Origin: Oscillospiraceae bacterium
GTDB taxonomy: Bacteria; Bacillota; Clostridia; Oscillospirales; Acutalibacteraceae
Assembly (NCBI GenBank): GCA_019417045.1
Contig: DXWE01000062.1
Coordinates: 1-8,697, forward strand
Length of the DNA: 8,697 bases
Direction of reading: 5' to 3'
Part shown: piece by piece, positions 1 through 6,053 of the stretch
Position numbering within the stretch: position 1 is the stretch's first letter
Layout: the number at the start of each line of letters is the position of its first letter
The notes under the pieces: generated by a model
What the model was told of the DNA's origin: nothing
Database searches by the model: none
The model's input: only the letters and a program-made list of their open reading frames with translations
Program-made: the position numbers and the translations under genes

Positions 1-341
1 AAAACGTCGCCTTCCTCCCGCAGATCACGATCGACGACTTTGCAAAAACCGACCTGCGGGTGGCGAAGATCACCGCCTGCGAGCCGGTGAAGAAGTCGAA
101 AAAGCTGCTTCGCCTCACGCTGGACGACGGCAGCGGGCGGGCGCGCACCGTGTGCTCCGGCATCCGGCAGTGGTATGCGCCCGAAGACCTGGTCGGCCAC
201 TCGGTCGTCGTGGTGGCGAACTTAAAGCCCGCAGTCCTCTGCGGGGTGGAGAGCGAGGGCATGATCCTCGCCGCGGACGACGGGGACAAGGCCAGGGTGC
301 TGTTTGTGGACGGCGTCGCCCCCGGCAGCAAGGTGCGATAA
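1..341 (+). CDS. metG: methionine--tRNA ligase, C-terminal tRNA-binding domain (5' end missing)
   Basis: The reading frame is open from base 3 to a TAA at 339-341 and continues off the left edge, so only the last 112 residues are visible. They form the Trbp111/EMAP-like OB-fold that dimerises bacterial MetRS and adds non-specific tRNA affinity. The start of the domain reads ITIDDFAKTDLRVAKI, the typical IDDFAKvDLRV signature, followed by the VCSGI, VVVANLKP and SEGMILAA stretches expected of this fold. The catalytic Rossmann domain (HIGH, KMSKS) lies outside the window. A GTG at 60 could start a short frame, but the conserved signature lies upstream of it, so it is internal. A free-standing Trbp111-like protein is possible in principle; the adjacent tatD gene, as in Bacillus metS-yabD, favours full MetRS. 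The enzyme charges tRNA-Met with methionine in the cytosol. Confidence 0.9.
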   Translation, partial: NVAFLPQITIDDFAKTDLRVAKITACEPVKKSKKLLRLTLDDGSGRARTVCSGIRQWYAPEDLVGHSVVVVANLKPAVLCGVESEGMILAADDGDKARVLFVDGVAPGSKVR

Positions 342-361
342 ATACCAGATCCAACGCAGTA

Positions 362-388
362 CGGCCCTCCCGAACAGCGGGAGGGCCG
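362..388 (+). terminator. GC-rich hairpin between metG and tatD
   Basis: The arms at 362-371 and 379-388 are perfectly complementary over ten base pairs and extend by one G-C pair into the loop. The following tract has only three T's before purines, so it is a weak terminator. The tatD ribosome binding site starts five bases after the stem. It may partly end metG transcription or set tatD expression; which one cannot be told from sequence. Confidence 0.45.
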
Positions 389-409
389 CTTTAAAAGGGG
401 GAAACCGCT

Positions 410-1204
410 TTGTCAACCGCCCGGATTTTTGACAGCCACGCGCATTACGACGACCAGGCCTTTGAGAACGACCGGGATACGCTGCTCTCCTCCCTGCCCG
501 ACCGCGGCGTGTGCGGGGTGCTCAACTGCGCTTCCAACGTGTCCTCCGCCCGCGTGTCGCTGCAGCTGGCCGAGCGCTATCCATTCCTGTATGCGGCCGT
601 GGGGATCCATCCCTCCGAGCTGCCGGACGCGCAGCCGCAGGATCTGGAAACGCTCAGACAGCTGTACACCCATCCGAAAGCGGTTGCCATCGGCGAGATC
701 GGACTCGATTACCATTACGACACGACCCCGCGTGAGACACAGCGGGACTGGCTGCGCGCACAGCTTACGCTCGCGGTGGAACTGGACGCGCCGGTGATCC
801 TGCACGACCGGGAGTCGCACGAGGACATGCTCGCCCTGCTGCGGGAGTTTCGCCCCAAAGGGGTGGTGCACTGTTTCTCCGGCAGCGTCGAGATGATGCG
901 GGAAGTCGTCAAGCTCGGGCTCTATATCGGGCTCGGGGGCGCGGCCACCTTCAAAAACGCGCGCAAGCCGCTGGAAGTGGCCGCTGCGGTACCGGCCGAC
1001 CGGCTGCTGCTCGAGACCGACGCGCCCTACATGGCGCCGGTACCCTACCGGGGACAGCGGTGCGAGTCGTGGATGATCGCGCGCACCGCGGAACAGATTG
1101 CAGCGGTGCGCGGCTGTGGGGTGGACGAGCTGCTGCGACAGACCGAGCAAAATGTGTACGCGCTGTTTTCCAAAATGCGGCCGGACTCCGGACAGGTAAA
1201 GTAA
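410..1204 (+). CDS. tatD: TatD family metal-dependent hydrolase / DNase
   Basis: A 264-residue TIM-barrel amidohydrolase-fold protein, normal length for TatD. Family members are cytosolic, metal-dependent 3'-5' exonucleases implicated in DNA repair or degradation; the physiological substrate in Firmicutes is not settled. All expected metal ligands are visible: H10 and H12 in DSHAHYDD, E96 in GEIGLDYHYD, H132 in ILHDRESHED, H154 in VHCFSGS and D204 in LLLETDAPYMAP. The start is a TTG at 410, eight bases after the purine-rich AAAAGGGGG (393-401), and it begins the protein just ahead of the conserved FDSHAH motif as the family requires. It lies 68 bases after metG, the conserved metS-yabD arrangement of Firmicutes. 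The following genes usual in Bacillus (rnmV, ksgA) are absent here. The C-terminal tail after residue 255 is unconserved-looking. Confidence 0.94.
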   Translation: MSTARIFDSHAHYDDQAFENDRDTLLSSLPDRGVCGVLNCASNVSSARVSLQLAERYPFLYAAVGIHPSELPDAQPQDLETLRQLYTHPKAVAIGEIGLDYHYDTTPRETQRDWLRAQLTLAVELDAPVILHDRESHEDMLALLREFRPKGVVHCFSGSVEMMREVVKLGLYIGLGGAATFKNARKPLEVAAAVPADRLLLETDAPYMAPVPYRGQRCESWMIARTAEQIAAVRGCGVDELLRQTEQNVYALFSKMRPDSGQVK

Positions 1205-1207
1205 AAT

Positions 1208-1248
1208 AAAAGGCGGGCTCTGTGGAAAATCCACAGAGCCCGCCTTTT
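1208..1248. terminator. bidirectional intrinsic terminator between convergent tatD and mazF
   Basis: The arms 1208-1225 and 1231-1248 are perfectly complementary over 18 base pairs around a five-base loop (1226-1230). The plus strand ends in TTTT; the minus strand runs into TTTTATTTTACTTTA, an even better U-tract. It begins four bases after the tatD stop and lies 60 bases beyond the mazF stop, so it should end both converging transcripts. Confidence 0.92.
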
Positions 1249-1297
1249 ACAGTCCCACTCACGGGTTCAACGCCGGCTCGCTTGGTGCGGATGTTTC

Positions 1298-1321
1298 GCG
1301 GGCTACGGTTATGTAGCCCGC
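1298..1321 (-). other. hairpin spanning the mazF stop codon
   Basis: The arms 1298-1306 and 1313-1321 pair perfectly over nine GC-rich base pairs with a six-base loop. The mazF TAA (1311-1309) sits in the loop. No T-tract follows on either strand, so it is not a standard terminator. It could protect the 3' end of the mazF transcript or affect termination of translation. On the mazF strand it contains TACAT, the site known for the Bacillus EndoA homologue. Confidence 0.5.
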
Positions 1322-1686
1322 TGCCGGTCGGCCGGGTTCCCTGTGCTCAGCCCGAAACTGATTTGCAGCGCCTCGTCCACGCGCTGCATCGAGCCCGCGT
1401 CCAGCCTCCCCATGTGTTCCTTCAGCCGTTTCTTGTCCAGCGTCCGGATCTGCTCGAGCAGTACGATGGAATCCCGCGCCAGCCCGCTGCCGGTCGAGTG
1501 CAGCTGGATGTGCGTCGGCAGCTTGGCCTTGTCCTTCTGGCTGGTGATCGCGGCGGCGATGACCGTCGGGCTGAACCGATTGCCGACGTCGTTTTGGACG
1601 ATCAGCACCGGGCGGACACCGCCCTGCTCCGAGCCCACCACCGGGCTCAGATCCGCGTAATAGATGTCGCCTCTGCGCACGTTCAT
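1309..1686 (-). CDS. mazF: MazF/EndoA-type endoribonuclease toxin
   Basis: A 125-residue PemK/MazF (CcdB-fold) protein. Homologues such as Bacillus subtilis EndoA/NdoA are dimeric, ribosome-independent RNases that cut mRNA at short motifs (UACAU for EndoA) and are blocked by a MazE/EndoAI antitoxin. The N-terminus MNVRRGDIYYADLSPVVG and the GGVRPVLIVQND and RDSIVLLEQIRTLD segments match EndoA closely. The catalytic pair is present at the same positions as in EndoA, R25 and T48. About nine extra residues follow the usual C-terminus. ATG at 1686 is chosen because it gives exactly the family N-terminus; a GGGAAAGGAA purine tract lies 16 bases upstream, a rather long spacing. The frame stays open upstream to 1953, but that extension is arginine/proline-rich and unlike any family member. 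No antitoxin gene precedes it, whereas Firmicute ndoA normally follows ndoAI. The toxin may use an unlinked antitoxin. Confidence 0.93.
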   Translation of the reverse strand: MNVRRGDIYYADLSPVVGSEQGGVRPVLIVQNDVGNRFSPTVIAAAITSQKDKAKLPTHIQLHSTGSGLARDSIVLLEQIRTLDKKRLKEHMGRLDAGSMQRVDEALQISFGLSTGNPADRQRAT

Positions 1687-2030
1687 GATGTGTTTCGACC
1701 CATTCCTTTCCCTTGTGTCGCGGCGCCGTCCCGACAGGGAAGCGCCAGGCGCCGGAGCCGCCCGCCGGTGGGGCCGGCGAGCTGTCCGAACTCTTTTGTA
1801 CTCTCTGTCTCTATCTTTCCCCACCGGATTGGTGTTTAGACAGGACGCCGTTCTGTTTTTCCAAAAAACAGGCTGTCCCTTTTCCAGTGTATGCTCGTCC
1901 ATGGACTTTGACAGTGATCCGGAAAGCGGAATTTTTCGGTTTCGCTGTGGCACGGCTGTTCCCCCTTTCCACAGGCCTGTATGTAGTGTGGCGCTAAGGC
2001 CGGGCCACTATGCGGCGGCGGGCAAAAGAA
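1687..2030. other. gap without a convincing gene between divergent mazF and ispD
   Basis: No frame on either strand looks like a protein: the open frames have no good ribosome binding site and are rich in Arg/Pro/Gly. I see no ribbon-helix-helix antitoxin. The visible structure is a small A/T hairpin at 1853-1871 (eight pairs, CTGTTTTT against AAAAACAG, loop CCA) and a GCCGG/CCGGC hairpin at 1764-1778. A weak minus-strand promoter could exist with a -35 CTGTCA (1915-1910) and -10 TACACT (1891-1886), 18 bases apart; this would give mazF a leader of roughly 190 bases containing both hairpins. That promoter is a guess, matching only four of six bases in each box. Confidence 0.5.
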
Positions 2031-2059
2031 TTGACAGCCGCCGGCCGGTCTGGTACAAT
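2031..2059 (+). promoter_or_regulatory. sigma-A promoter of ispD
   Basis: A perfect -35 TTGACA (2031-2036) is followed after exactly 17 bases by the -10 TACAAT (2054-2059), with the extended -10 TG at 2051-2052. Transcription would start near 2066, leaving a short leader of about 25 bases before the ispD ATG. This is the strongest promoter in the window. No operator-like repeat overlaps it. Confidence 0.9.
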
Positions 2060-2090
2060 CGAGGAAAAGAAGAGGCGAGGAGGGGCATCC

Positions 2091-2810
2091 ATGCCAAACT
2101 ATACGGTTGCGGCGGTACTCGCAGGAGGCAAGGGGACTCGCTTTACATCAGAGACCCCCAAACAGTTTTTACCGCTGGGCGGCAAAGCGGTCTGGCAGTG
2201 GTCGGTCGAGGCCTTCGAGAAGTGTTCCGCCGTGGAGGCGATTCTGCTGGTGATGCCTCCCGATTGTGTGGAAACGGTGCGGGAGCAGGCGGTGGCCGCC
2301 GGTTACAAAAAGGTAGCCCTTGTCCTTGCCGGAGGCAGGGAGCGGCGGGATTCCACCCGTTGTGCCATAGAGGCCTGCCGGAATATCTGTAAAGGCAAAG
2401 GCCCTGTCAACTTGCTGCTTCACGACGCGGCACGGCCGCTGGTGAGTGACGGGAGCATTCGGCGGGTGATCGACGCCCTGCAATCGTCACCGGCCGCCAC
2501 GGCGGCGGTTCCCGTATCGGATACGATTGCCGCGGCGGACGAGGCCGGCCGGCTGTGTGCCGTTCCGCCGCGCAGCCGGCTGTGGCAGGTTCAGACGCCG
2601 CAGGGGTTTCATCTCCCGGTATTGGAACGGGCATACGAACGCGCTGCACGCGACCCCGCCTTTGCCGCCACCGATGACTGCGGCGTGGTGCGCCGCTATC
2701 TGCCGGAGGTTCCGATCCAGCTCGTCCCCGGGGACCGGCGCGCGTACAAGCTGACCTATCCGGAAGACCTGGCCGTGCTGGAACAGTGGGTACATCAAAA
2801 AGATCGCTGA
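2091..2810 (+). CDS. ispD: 2-C-methyl-D-erythritol 4-phosphate cytidylyltransferase
   Basis: Transfers CMP from CTP to 2-C-methyl-D-erythritol 4-phosphate, the third step of the MEP route to isopentenyl diphosphate, in the cytosol. The 239-residue length is normal for monofunctional IspD. Motifs in order: the CTP-binding loop AGGKGTRF (11-18) with K24 in PKQFLPLGG, GGRERRDST (81-89), HDAARPLVS (111-119), PVSDTI (141-146), QTPQGF (168-173), ATDDCGVV (193-200) and the closing KLTYPEDL (220-227). An asparagine often seen two residues before that lysine in the motif is alanine here, a conservative oddity. The ATG at 2091 lies seven bases after AGGAGG (2078-2083); the frame is open 27 codons further upstream, but those codons overlap the promoter, so they are not translated. 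No ispF neighbour is present. The gene seems to be its own transcription unit, closed by the terminator over its stop codon. The related Ribitol-5-P cytidylyltransferase (TarI) is a less likely alternative. Confidence 0.93.
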   Translation: MPNYTVAAVLAGGKGTRFTSETPKQFLPLGGKAVWQWSVEAFEKCSAVEAILLVMPPDCVETVREQAVAAGYKKVALVLAGGRERRDSTRCAIEACRNICKGKGPVNLLLHDAARPLVSDGSIRRVIDALQSSPAATAAVPVSDTIAAADEAGRLCAVPPRSRLWQVQTPQGFHLPVLERAYERAARDPAFAATDDCGVVRRYLPEVPIQLVPGDRRAYKLTYPEDLAVLEQWVHQKDR

Positions 2811-2832
2811 CAGGATTGTCAGCGATCTTTTT
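2797..2832 (+). terminator. intrinsic terminator overlapping the end of ispD
   Basis: The arms 2797-2812 and 2817-2832 are perfectly complementary over 16 base pairs with a four-base GGAT loop, ending in five T's. The A-rich left arm makes it potentially active on both strands. The TGA of ispD (2808-2810) lies within the left arm, so the last four or so codons of the gene double as terminator. Confidence 0.93.
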
Positions 2833-2882
2833 GCAATATTTTTGGGAATCCCCCGATTTTCCTTCAAAACCTGGGACACTAT

Positions 2883-2895
2883 AGGAGGAAATTTG
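2883..2895 (+). promoter_or_regulatory. strong Shine-Dalgarno upstream of abgT, paired with an out-of-frame TTG
   Basis: A perfect AGGAGG (2883-2888) lies 26 bases before the abgT ATG, too far for direct use. Four bases after it is a TTG (2893-2895) in another frame, which would read 86 codons to 3150, overlapping abgT. The abgT ATG itself has only a GGGGG tract (2904-2908) six bases away. The strong site may serve as a ribosome standby site or start an overlapping upstream frame. Confidence 0.45.
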
Positions 2896-2914
2896 AAAAA
2901 CACGGGGGCTGCCT

Positions 2915-4510
2915 ATGGAAAAAGCAAAGAAGAGAGGATCCCGGTTTCAGCGGGCGCTCGGCGTCGTCGAGCGGGTTGGAAACCGTCTGCCCCATCCCAT
3001 CACCCTGTTTGCCCTGCTGACGCTGCTGTTGATGTTGCTCTCGGCGCTGTGCGCGGCGCTCGGGGTATCCGCCACGGGCGAGTGGATCAACCCCGAGACC
3101 CTGGCGCTGGAGGAGCATACAGTCACGGCGGTGTCGCTGCTCAGCCGTGAGGGCGCCGTCTATATGCTGACGCATCTGGTCAGCAATTTTACCGGGTTTG
3201 CCCCGCTCGGGGTGGTGCTGGTCGTTATGCTCGGAGTCGGCTGCGCGGAGGGCAGCGGCTATCTGGCCGCCCTGCTCAAAAAGCTGGTGCGGGTCACACC
3301 GCGCCGGCTCGTCACGCCCGCTCTCGTGTTCCTCGGGGTGATGTCCAATATCGCCACGGATATCGGGTATGTCGTCCTCATTCCGGTGGGGGCGCTGGTC
3401 TTTCTGGCCTACGGCCGGCACCCGCTGGCGGGGCTCGCGGCCACCTTTGCGGGCGTATCCGGTGGATTTTCGGCCAACCTGCTCATCGGTGCGCTCGACC
3501 CGCTGCTCGCCGGGATCAGCACCGAAGCGGCCCAGATGGTGGACGCCGGCTATGTCGTGCAACCCACTTCCAACTGGTACTTCATGATCGCCTCCACCGT
3601 GGTGATCGTGGCGATCGGCACCTGGGTGACGGACAAAATCGTAGAGCCGCGGCTCGGCACGTTTTCGGCAGGCGCATCGGGCCAAACGGATCCGAAAGCG
3701 GCGGAACAGCCGGCCGCACAGGAGGAGCGCCTGAGTGCGCTCTCTCCCCGGGAGTCCAAAGCCCTCAAGGCCGCCACCGGCGTGCTGCTGCTCCTGTTGC
3801 TGCTGCTTGTGGCCGCCGCCCTCCCACGGGGATCCTGGCTGCGCAATCCCGACACCGGCAGCCTGACGGACGGTGCACCGCTGATGGAGGGGCTGGTCGT
3901 GCTGCTCGCGCTGGTCTTTTTCCTGCCATCGGTCGTCTACGGACGGATGGCGGGCCAATACCGGGGAGAAAAGGATGTCGCCAGGCAGCTGGAGACGAAT
4001 ATGAGCACGATGGGAAGCTATATCGCGCTGATCTTTGTCGCCGCCCAGTTTGTCAGCTTCTTCCAATACAGCCAGCTGGGCACCATTCTGGCGATCAACG
4101 GATCCCGGCTGTTGCGGTCGTCCGGGATCAGCGGTCCTCTGCTGATGGTGCTGTTTGTCCTGTTTACGGCGCTGTTAAACCTGCTGATGGGATCGGCCAC
4201 CGCCAAGTGGACGATTCTCGCGCCCATCTTCATCCCGATGTTCATGATGCTCGGGTATTCCCCCGAGCTGACGCAGGTGGCCTATCGGATCGGCGATTCC
4301 TGCACCAACCTCATCACCCCGCTGATGAGCTATTTCGCGATGGTTGTGGTGTTCGCCAGAAGATACGACAGACAGGCCGGGATCGGGACGCTGCTCTCGA
4401 CCATGCTGCCTTACAGCCTCTGTTTTCTGGCCGGCTGGACGATTCTGCTCGTGCTGTGGATGTGGATCGGGCTGCCGCTTGGGCCGGGCGCCTTCGCCCT
4501 GCTGCCCTGA
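2915..4510 (+). CDS. abgT: AbgT family transporter (p-aminobenzoyl-glutamate / sulfonamide type)
   Basis: A 531-residue inner-membrane protein with about ten or more hydrophobic segments (for example 28-50, 97-120, 133-166, 222-240, 287-303, 324-342, 367-384, 408-426, 433-448, 464-482, 498-519). Family hallmarks are FTGFAPLGVVLVVMLGVG (92-109), SNWYFM (219-224), VEPRLGTF (243-250), GSATAKWTILAPIFIPMFM (426-444), SPELTQVAYRIGD (449-461) and the closing LPLGPGA (520-526). D195, N422, W432, P450 and R458 fall where I recall functional residues of YdaH. E. coli AbgT imports p-aminobenzoyl-glutamate, a folate breakdown product; YdaH and MtrF export sulfonamides. Direction cannot be told here, and no abgA/abgB peptidase genes are nearby. 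ATG 2915 gives the typical cytosolic N-terminus ending VERVGNRLPHP. An Ala/Gln-rich loop spans 251-285 and a run of eight leucines 291-298. No clear promoter was found behind the ispD terminator. Confidence 0.9.
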   Translation: MEKAKKRGSRFQRALGVVERVGNRLPHPITLFALLTLLLMLLSALCAALGVSATGEWINPETLALEEHTVTAVSLLSREGAVYMLTHLVSNFTGFAPLGVVLVVMLGVGCAEGSGYLAALLKKLVRVTPRRLVTPALVFLGVMSNIATDIGYVVLIPVGALVFLAYGRHPLAGLAATFAGVSGGFSANLLIGALDPLLAGISTEAAQMVDAGYVVQPTSNWYFMIASTVVIVAIGTWVTDKIVEPRLGTFSAGASGQTDPKAAEQPAAQEERLSALSPRESKALKAATGVLLLLLLLLVAAALPRGSWLRNPDTGSLTDGAPLMEGLVVLLALVFFLPSVVYGRMAGQYRGEKDVARQLETNMSTMGSYIALIFVAAQFVSFFQYSQLGTILAINGSRLLRSSGISGPLLMVLFVLFTALLNLLMGSATAKWTILAPIFIPMFMMLGYSPELTQVAYRIGDSCTNLITPLMSYFAMVVVFARRYDRQAGIGTLLSTMLPYSLCFLAGWTILLVLWMWIGLPLGPGAFALLP

Positions 4511-4524
4511 ACGGCCCCCAATTA

Positions 4525-4554
4525 AAGAGAAGGAGGGAAATCCCTCCTTCTCTT
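4525..4554. terminator. hairpin between convergent abgT and ddh
   Basis: The arms 4525-4537 and 4542-4554 pair perfectly over 13 bases with an AAAT loop. On the minus strand the stem ends in a short T-tract (TTTAATT), which suits ddh and the operon before it. On the plus strand only TT follows, so it would be weak for abgT. It lies 14 bases from each stop codon. Confidence 0.75.
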
Positions 4555-4567
4555 GGATTGCAACGAC

Positions 4568-5554
4568 TCACAGCAGCCTGGCGCGCAGCTCTTCGCCGCT
4601 GAGCGGGGAGAGATAGGCCGGCGGGACGTCGAACACGGTTTTACAGCCGGTCTGGCCCTCTTGTGCCAGCCGATGCGCCGCCCGGGCATAGGCCACGATC
4701 ACGGAACTGGTGAACTCCGGGTTGGAATCCAGCTGCAGCCGGTACTCGACCACATGGCGGTGCTCATCCTCCCAGCCGGTGGTCCCGGTGCGGATGACGA
4801 ATCCACCGTGCGGCAGGCCGCTGTGGTCGCGCTGCATCTCCTCCTCCGAGATAAAATGCACTGTGGTGTCATAGTCGGCAAAATAGTTGGGCATCGTCCG
4901 GATCTCCCGCTCGATCCGGTCCCGGTCGGCGCCCTCTTCCGCCACCACGAAGCACTCGCGGGTGTGTTTCTGGCGGGTGGTCAGCTGCGGCGTCCTGCCC
5001 GCGCGCACCGCCTCCAGCGCCTGCGGCACCGGGATGGTGTACTGCCGCGCGTCCTTGACGCCCGGCACGCGGCGGATCGCATCCGAATGCCCCTGGCTGA
5101 CGCCCTTGCCCCAGAAGGTGTAGTCCGCACCGCCCGGCAGCACCGCGCCCGCATACAGCCGGTTGAGGGAGAAAAGGCCCGGGTCCCAGCCCACCGAGAT
5201 CAGCGCGAGGTGTCCTCCCTGTCTCGCCGCCCGGTCCACCGCCGCGAAGTGATCCGGAATGTGGGCGTGCGTGTCAAAGCTGTCCACCACCTGGAACCAC
5301 TGCGCGAGCTGCGGGGTCTGCACCGGCAGGTCGGTCGCGCTGCCACCGCACAGGATCATCACGTCGATCTCCCCCTGAAACCGCTCAACCTCTTCTGCGC
5401 GGTATACAAAGACCCCGGGAGTCAAAATGCTCACCGTCTGCGGGTCGCGGCGGGTAAACACCGCACGCAGCTGAAGATCGGGGTTGTGCCGGATCGCACA
5501 CTCCACCCCGCGCCCGAGATTGCCGTACCCATAAATTCCGATTCGAATACTCAT
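4568..5554 (-). CDS. ddh: meso-diaminopimelate D-dehydrogenase
   Basis: NADPH-dependent enzyme that aminates L-2-amino-6-oxopimelate (from tetrahydrodipicolinate) with ammonia to meso-diaminopimelate in one step, bypassing the succinylase, acetylase or aminotransferase routes to lysine and peptidoglycan. The 328-residue length fits the family. The Rossmann fold starts with IGIYGYGNLGRG (5-16); the TRR at 34-36 sits where the NADP 2'-phosphate is bound. Then come CGGSATD (69-75), DSFDTHAHIPDH (91-102), SVGWDPGLFSLNR (120-132), the signature FWGKGVSQGHSDAIRR (147-162), TMPNYF and GLPHGGFVI; the match to the Corynebacterium enzyme is clear throughout. ATG 5554 has AGGAG eight bases upstream. It lies 37 bases after the NimA-like gene with no terminator between, so it is probably the last gene of that operon. 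The closing hairpin at 4525-4554 fits. Confidence 0.95.
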   Translation of the reverse strand: MSIRIGIYGYGNLGRGVECAIRHNPDLQLRAVFTRRDPQTVSILTPGVFVYRAEEVERFQGEIDVMILCGGSATDLPVQTPQLAQWFQVVDSFDTHAHIPDHFAAVDRAARQGGHLALISVGWDPGLFSLNRLYAGAVLPGGADYTFWGKGVSQGHSDAIRRVPGVKDARQYTIPVPQALEAVRAGRTPQLTTRQKHTRECFVVAEEGADRDRIEREIRTMPNYFADYDTTVHFISEEEMQRDHSGLPHGGFVIRTGTTGWEDEHRHVVEYRLQLDSNPEFTSSVIVAYARAAHRLAQEGQTGCKTVFDVPPAYLSPLSGEELRARLL

Positions 5555-5591
5555 TGACCTCTCTCCTATCTGTAATCCGGATGATACTTCC

Positions 5592-6053
5592 TCAATGCCG
5601 TTTTCCGCTGACGGTTTCCACTGTCAGCTTCCACACAACAGTCATATCGACCACGGTTCTGGAAAGCGCGGCTGCCGGCTGTCCATAGTGCCGCAGCAGC
5701 AGCCAAAGCGCCTCTTCCTTCTCCTCCCCCTCCACCTGCTCGAGTGTCCCCGTGCCCATCACACAGGCATATCGCATGGTACAGTGGCTGGCGTCGGCCG
5801 CCGGCTGCAGCACATGATCGCAGTCCATCTCAAAACAGACGCGGGGATTCCTGGCGGCCAGGGCGAGCTTGCGCCCCTCCTGCGCACAGTGAAAATACAG
5901 CGTCAGAACGTCCCCTTCCCGCTTCATCCCAAAATTCATCGGGACGATATACGGCTCGCGCTCGTCCGAAAACCCCAGCCGGCACACGTCGCACCGCTCC
6001 ATCACGGCGACGATCCCGTCCAGCTCCCGGATCTCCCGGTCCTGCCGTCTCAT
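5592..6053 (-). CDS. NimA-like pyridoxamine 5'-phosphate oxidase family flavoprotein
   Basis: A 153-residue protein of the split-barrel FMN-binding superfamily, the branch containing the 5-nitroimidazole resistance protein NimA. Visible motifs are VCRLGFSDEREPYIVPMNFG (23-42), TLYFHCAQEGRKL (51-63), NPRVCFEMD (69-77) and the late SHCTMRYACVMGTGTL (89-104). This branch is common in Clostridia; NimA proteins are proposed to reduce nitro groups on drugs, but most relatives have no known substrate, so a resistance role is only inference. It carries seven cysteines, two of them as C21-x-x-C24. ATG 6053 lies four bases after AGGAGG, or seven after an overlapping GGGAGG. The start overlaps the TGA of the GtrA-like gene as ATGA (6053-6050), implying translational coupling. 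Confidence 0.88.
   Translation of the reverse strand: MRRQDREIRELDGIVAVMERCDVCRLGFSDEREPYIVPMNFGMKREGDVLTLYFHCAQEGRKLALAARNPRVCFEMDCDHVLQPAADASHCTMRYACVMGTGTLEQVEGEEKEEALWLLLRHYGQPAAALSRTVVDMTVVWKLTVETVSGKRH

Noticed and set aside
413..1234. 273-codon minus-strand frame over tatD
   Set aside because: It is antisense to a clearly conserved TatD with all metal ligands; composition is Arg/His/Gly-rich and it has no family signature.
1909..1937. TTGACA at 1909-1914 as a second plus-strand promoter
   Set aside because: No acceptable -10 box lies 16-18 bases downstream; the promoter at 2031-2059 is complete and well placed for ispD.
1687..1953. In-frame 89-codon N-terminal extension of mazF, possibly a fused antitoxin
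   Set aside because: No ribosome binding site at the upstream ATGs (1953, 1902), no ribbon-helix-helix pattern, arginine/proline-rich makeup, and the family N-terminus matches ATG 1686 exactly.
1664..2392. 242-codon plus-strand frame across the ispD promoter and gene start
   Set aside because: It overlaps ispD in another frame and crosses a strong promoter; no recognisable domain.
3781..3810. CTG-rich tract in abgT as a simple-sequence repeat for phase variation
   Set aside because: The repeat is imperfect (CTG, CTC, TTG mixed) and simply encodes leucines of a membrane helix.
2879..4066. 395-codon minus-strand frame over abgT
   Set aside because: Antisense shadow of a GC-rich membrane protein gene, rich in His, Gln and Arg, with no plausible product.
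4553..5557. 334-codon plus-strand frame almost exactly opposite ddh
   Set aside because: Its length comes from GC-rich third positions of ddh; the protein has no recognisable motif, and it starts within the terminator-to-stop interval of convergent genes.
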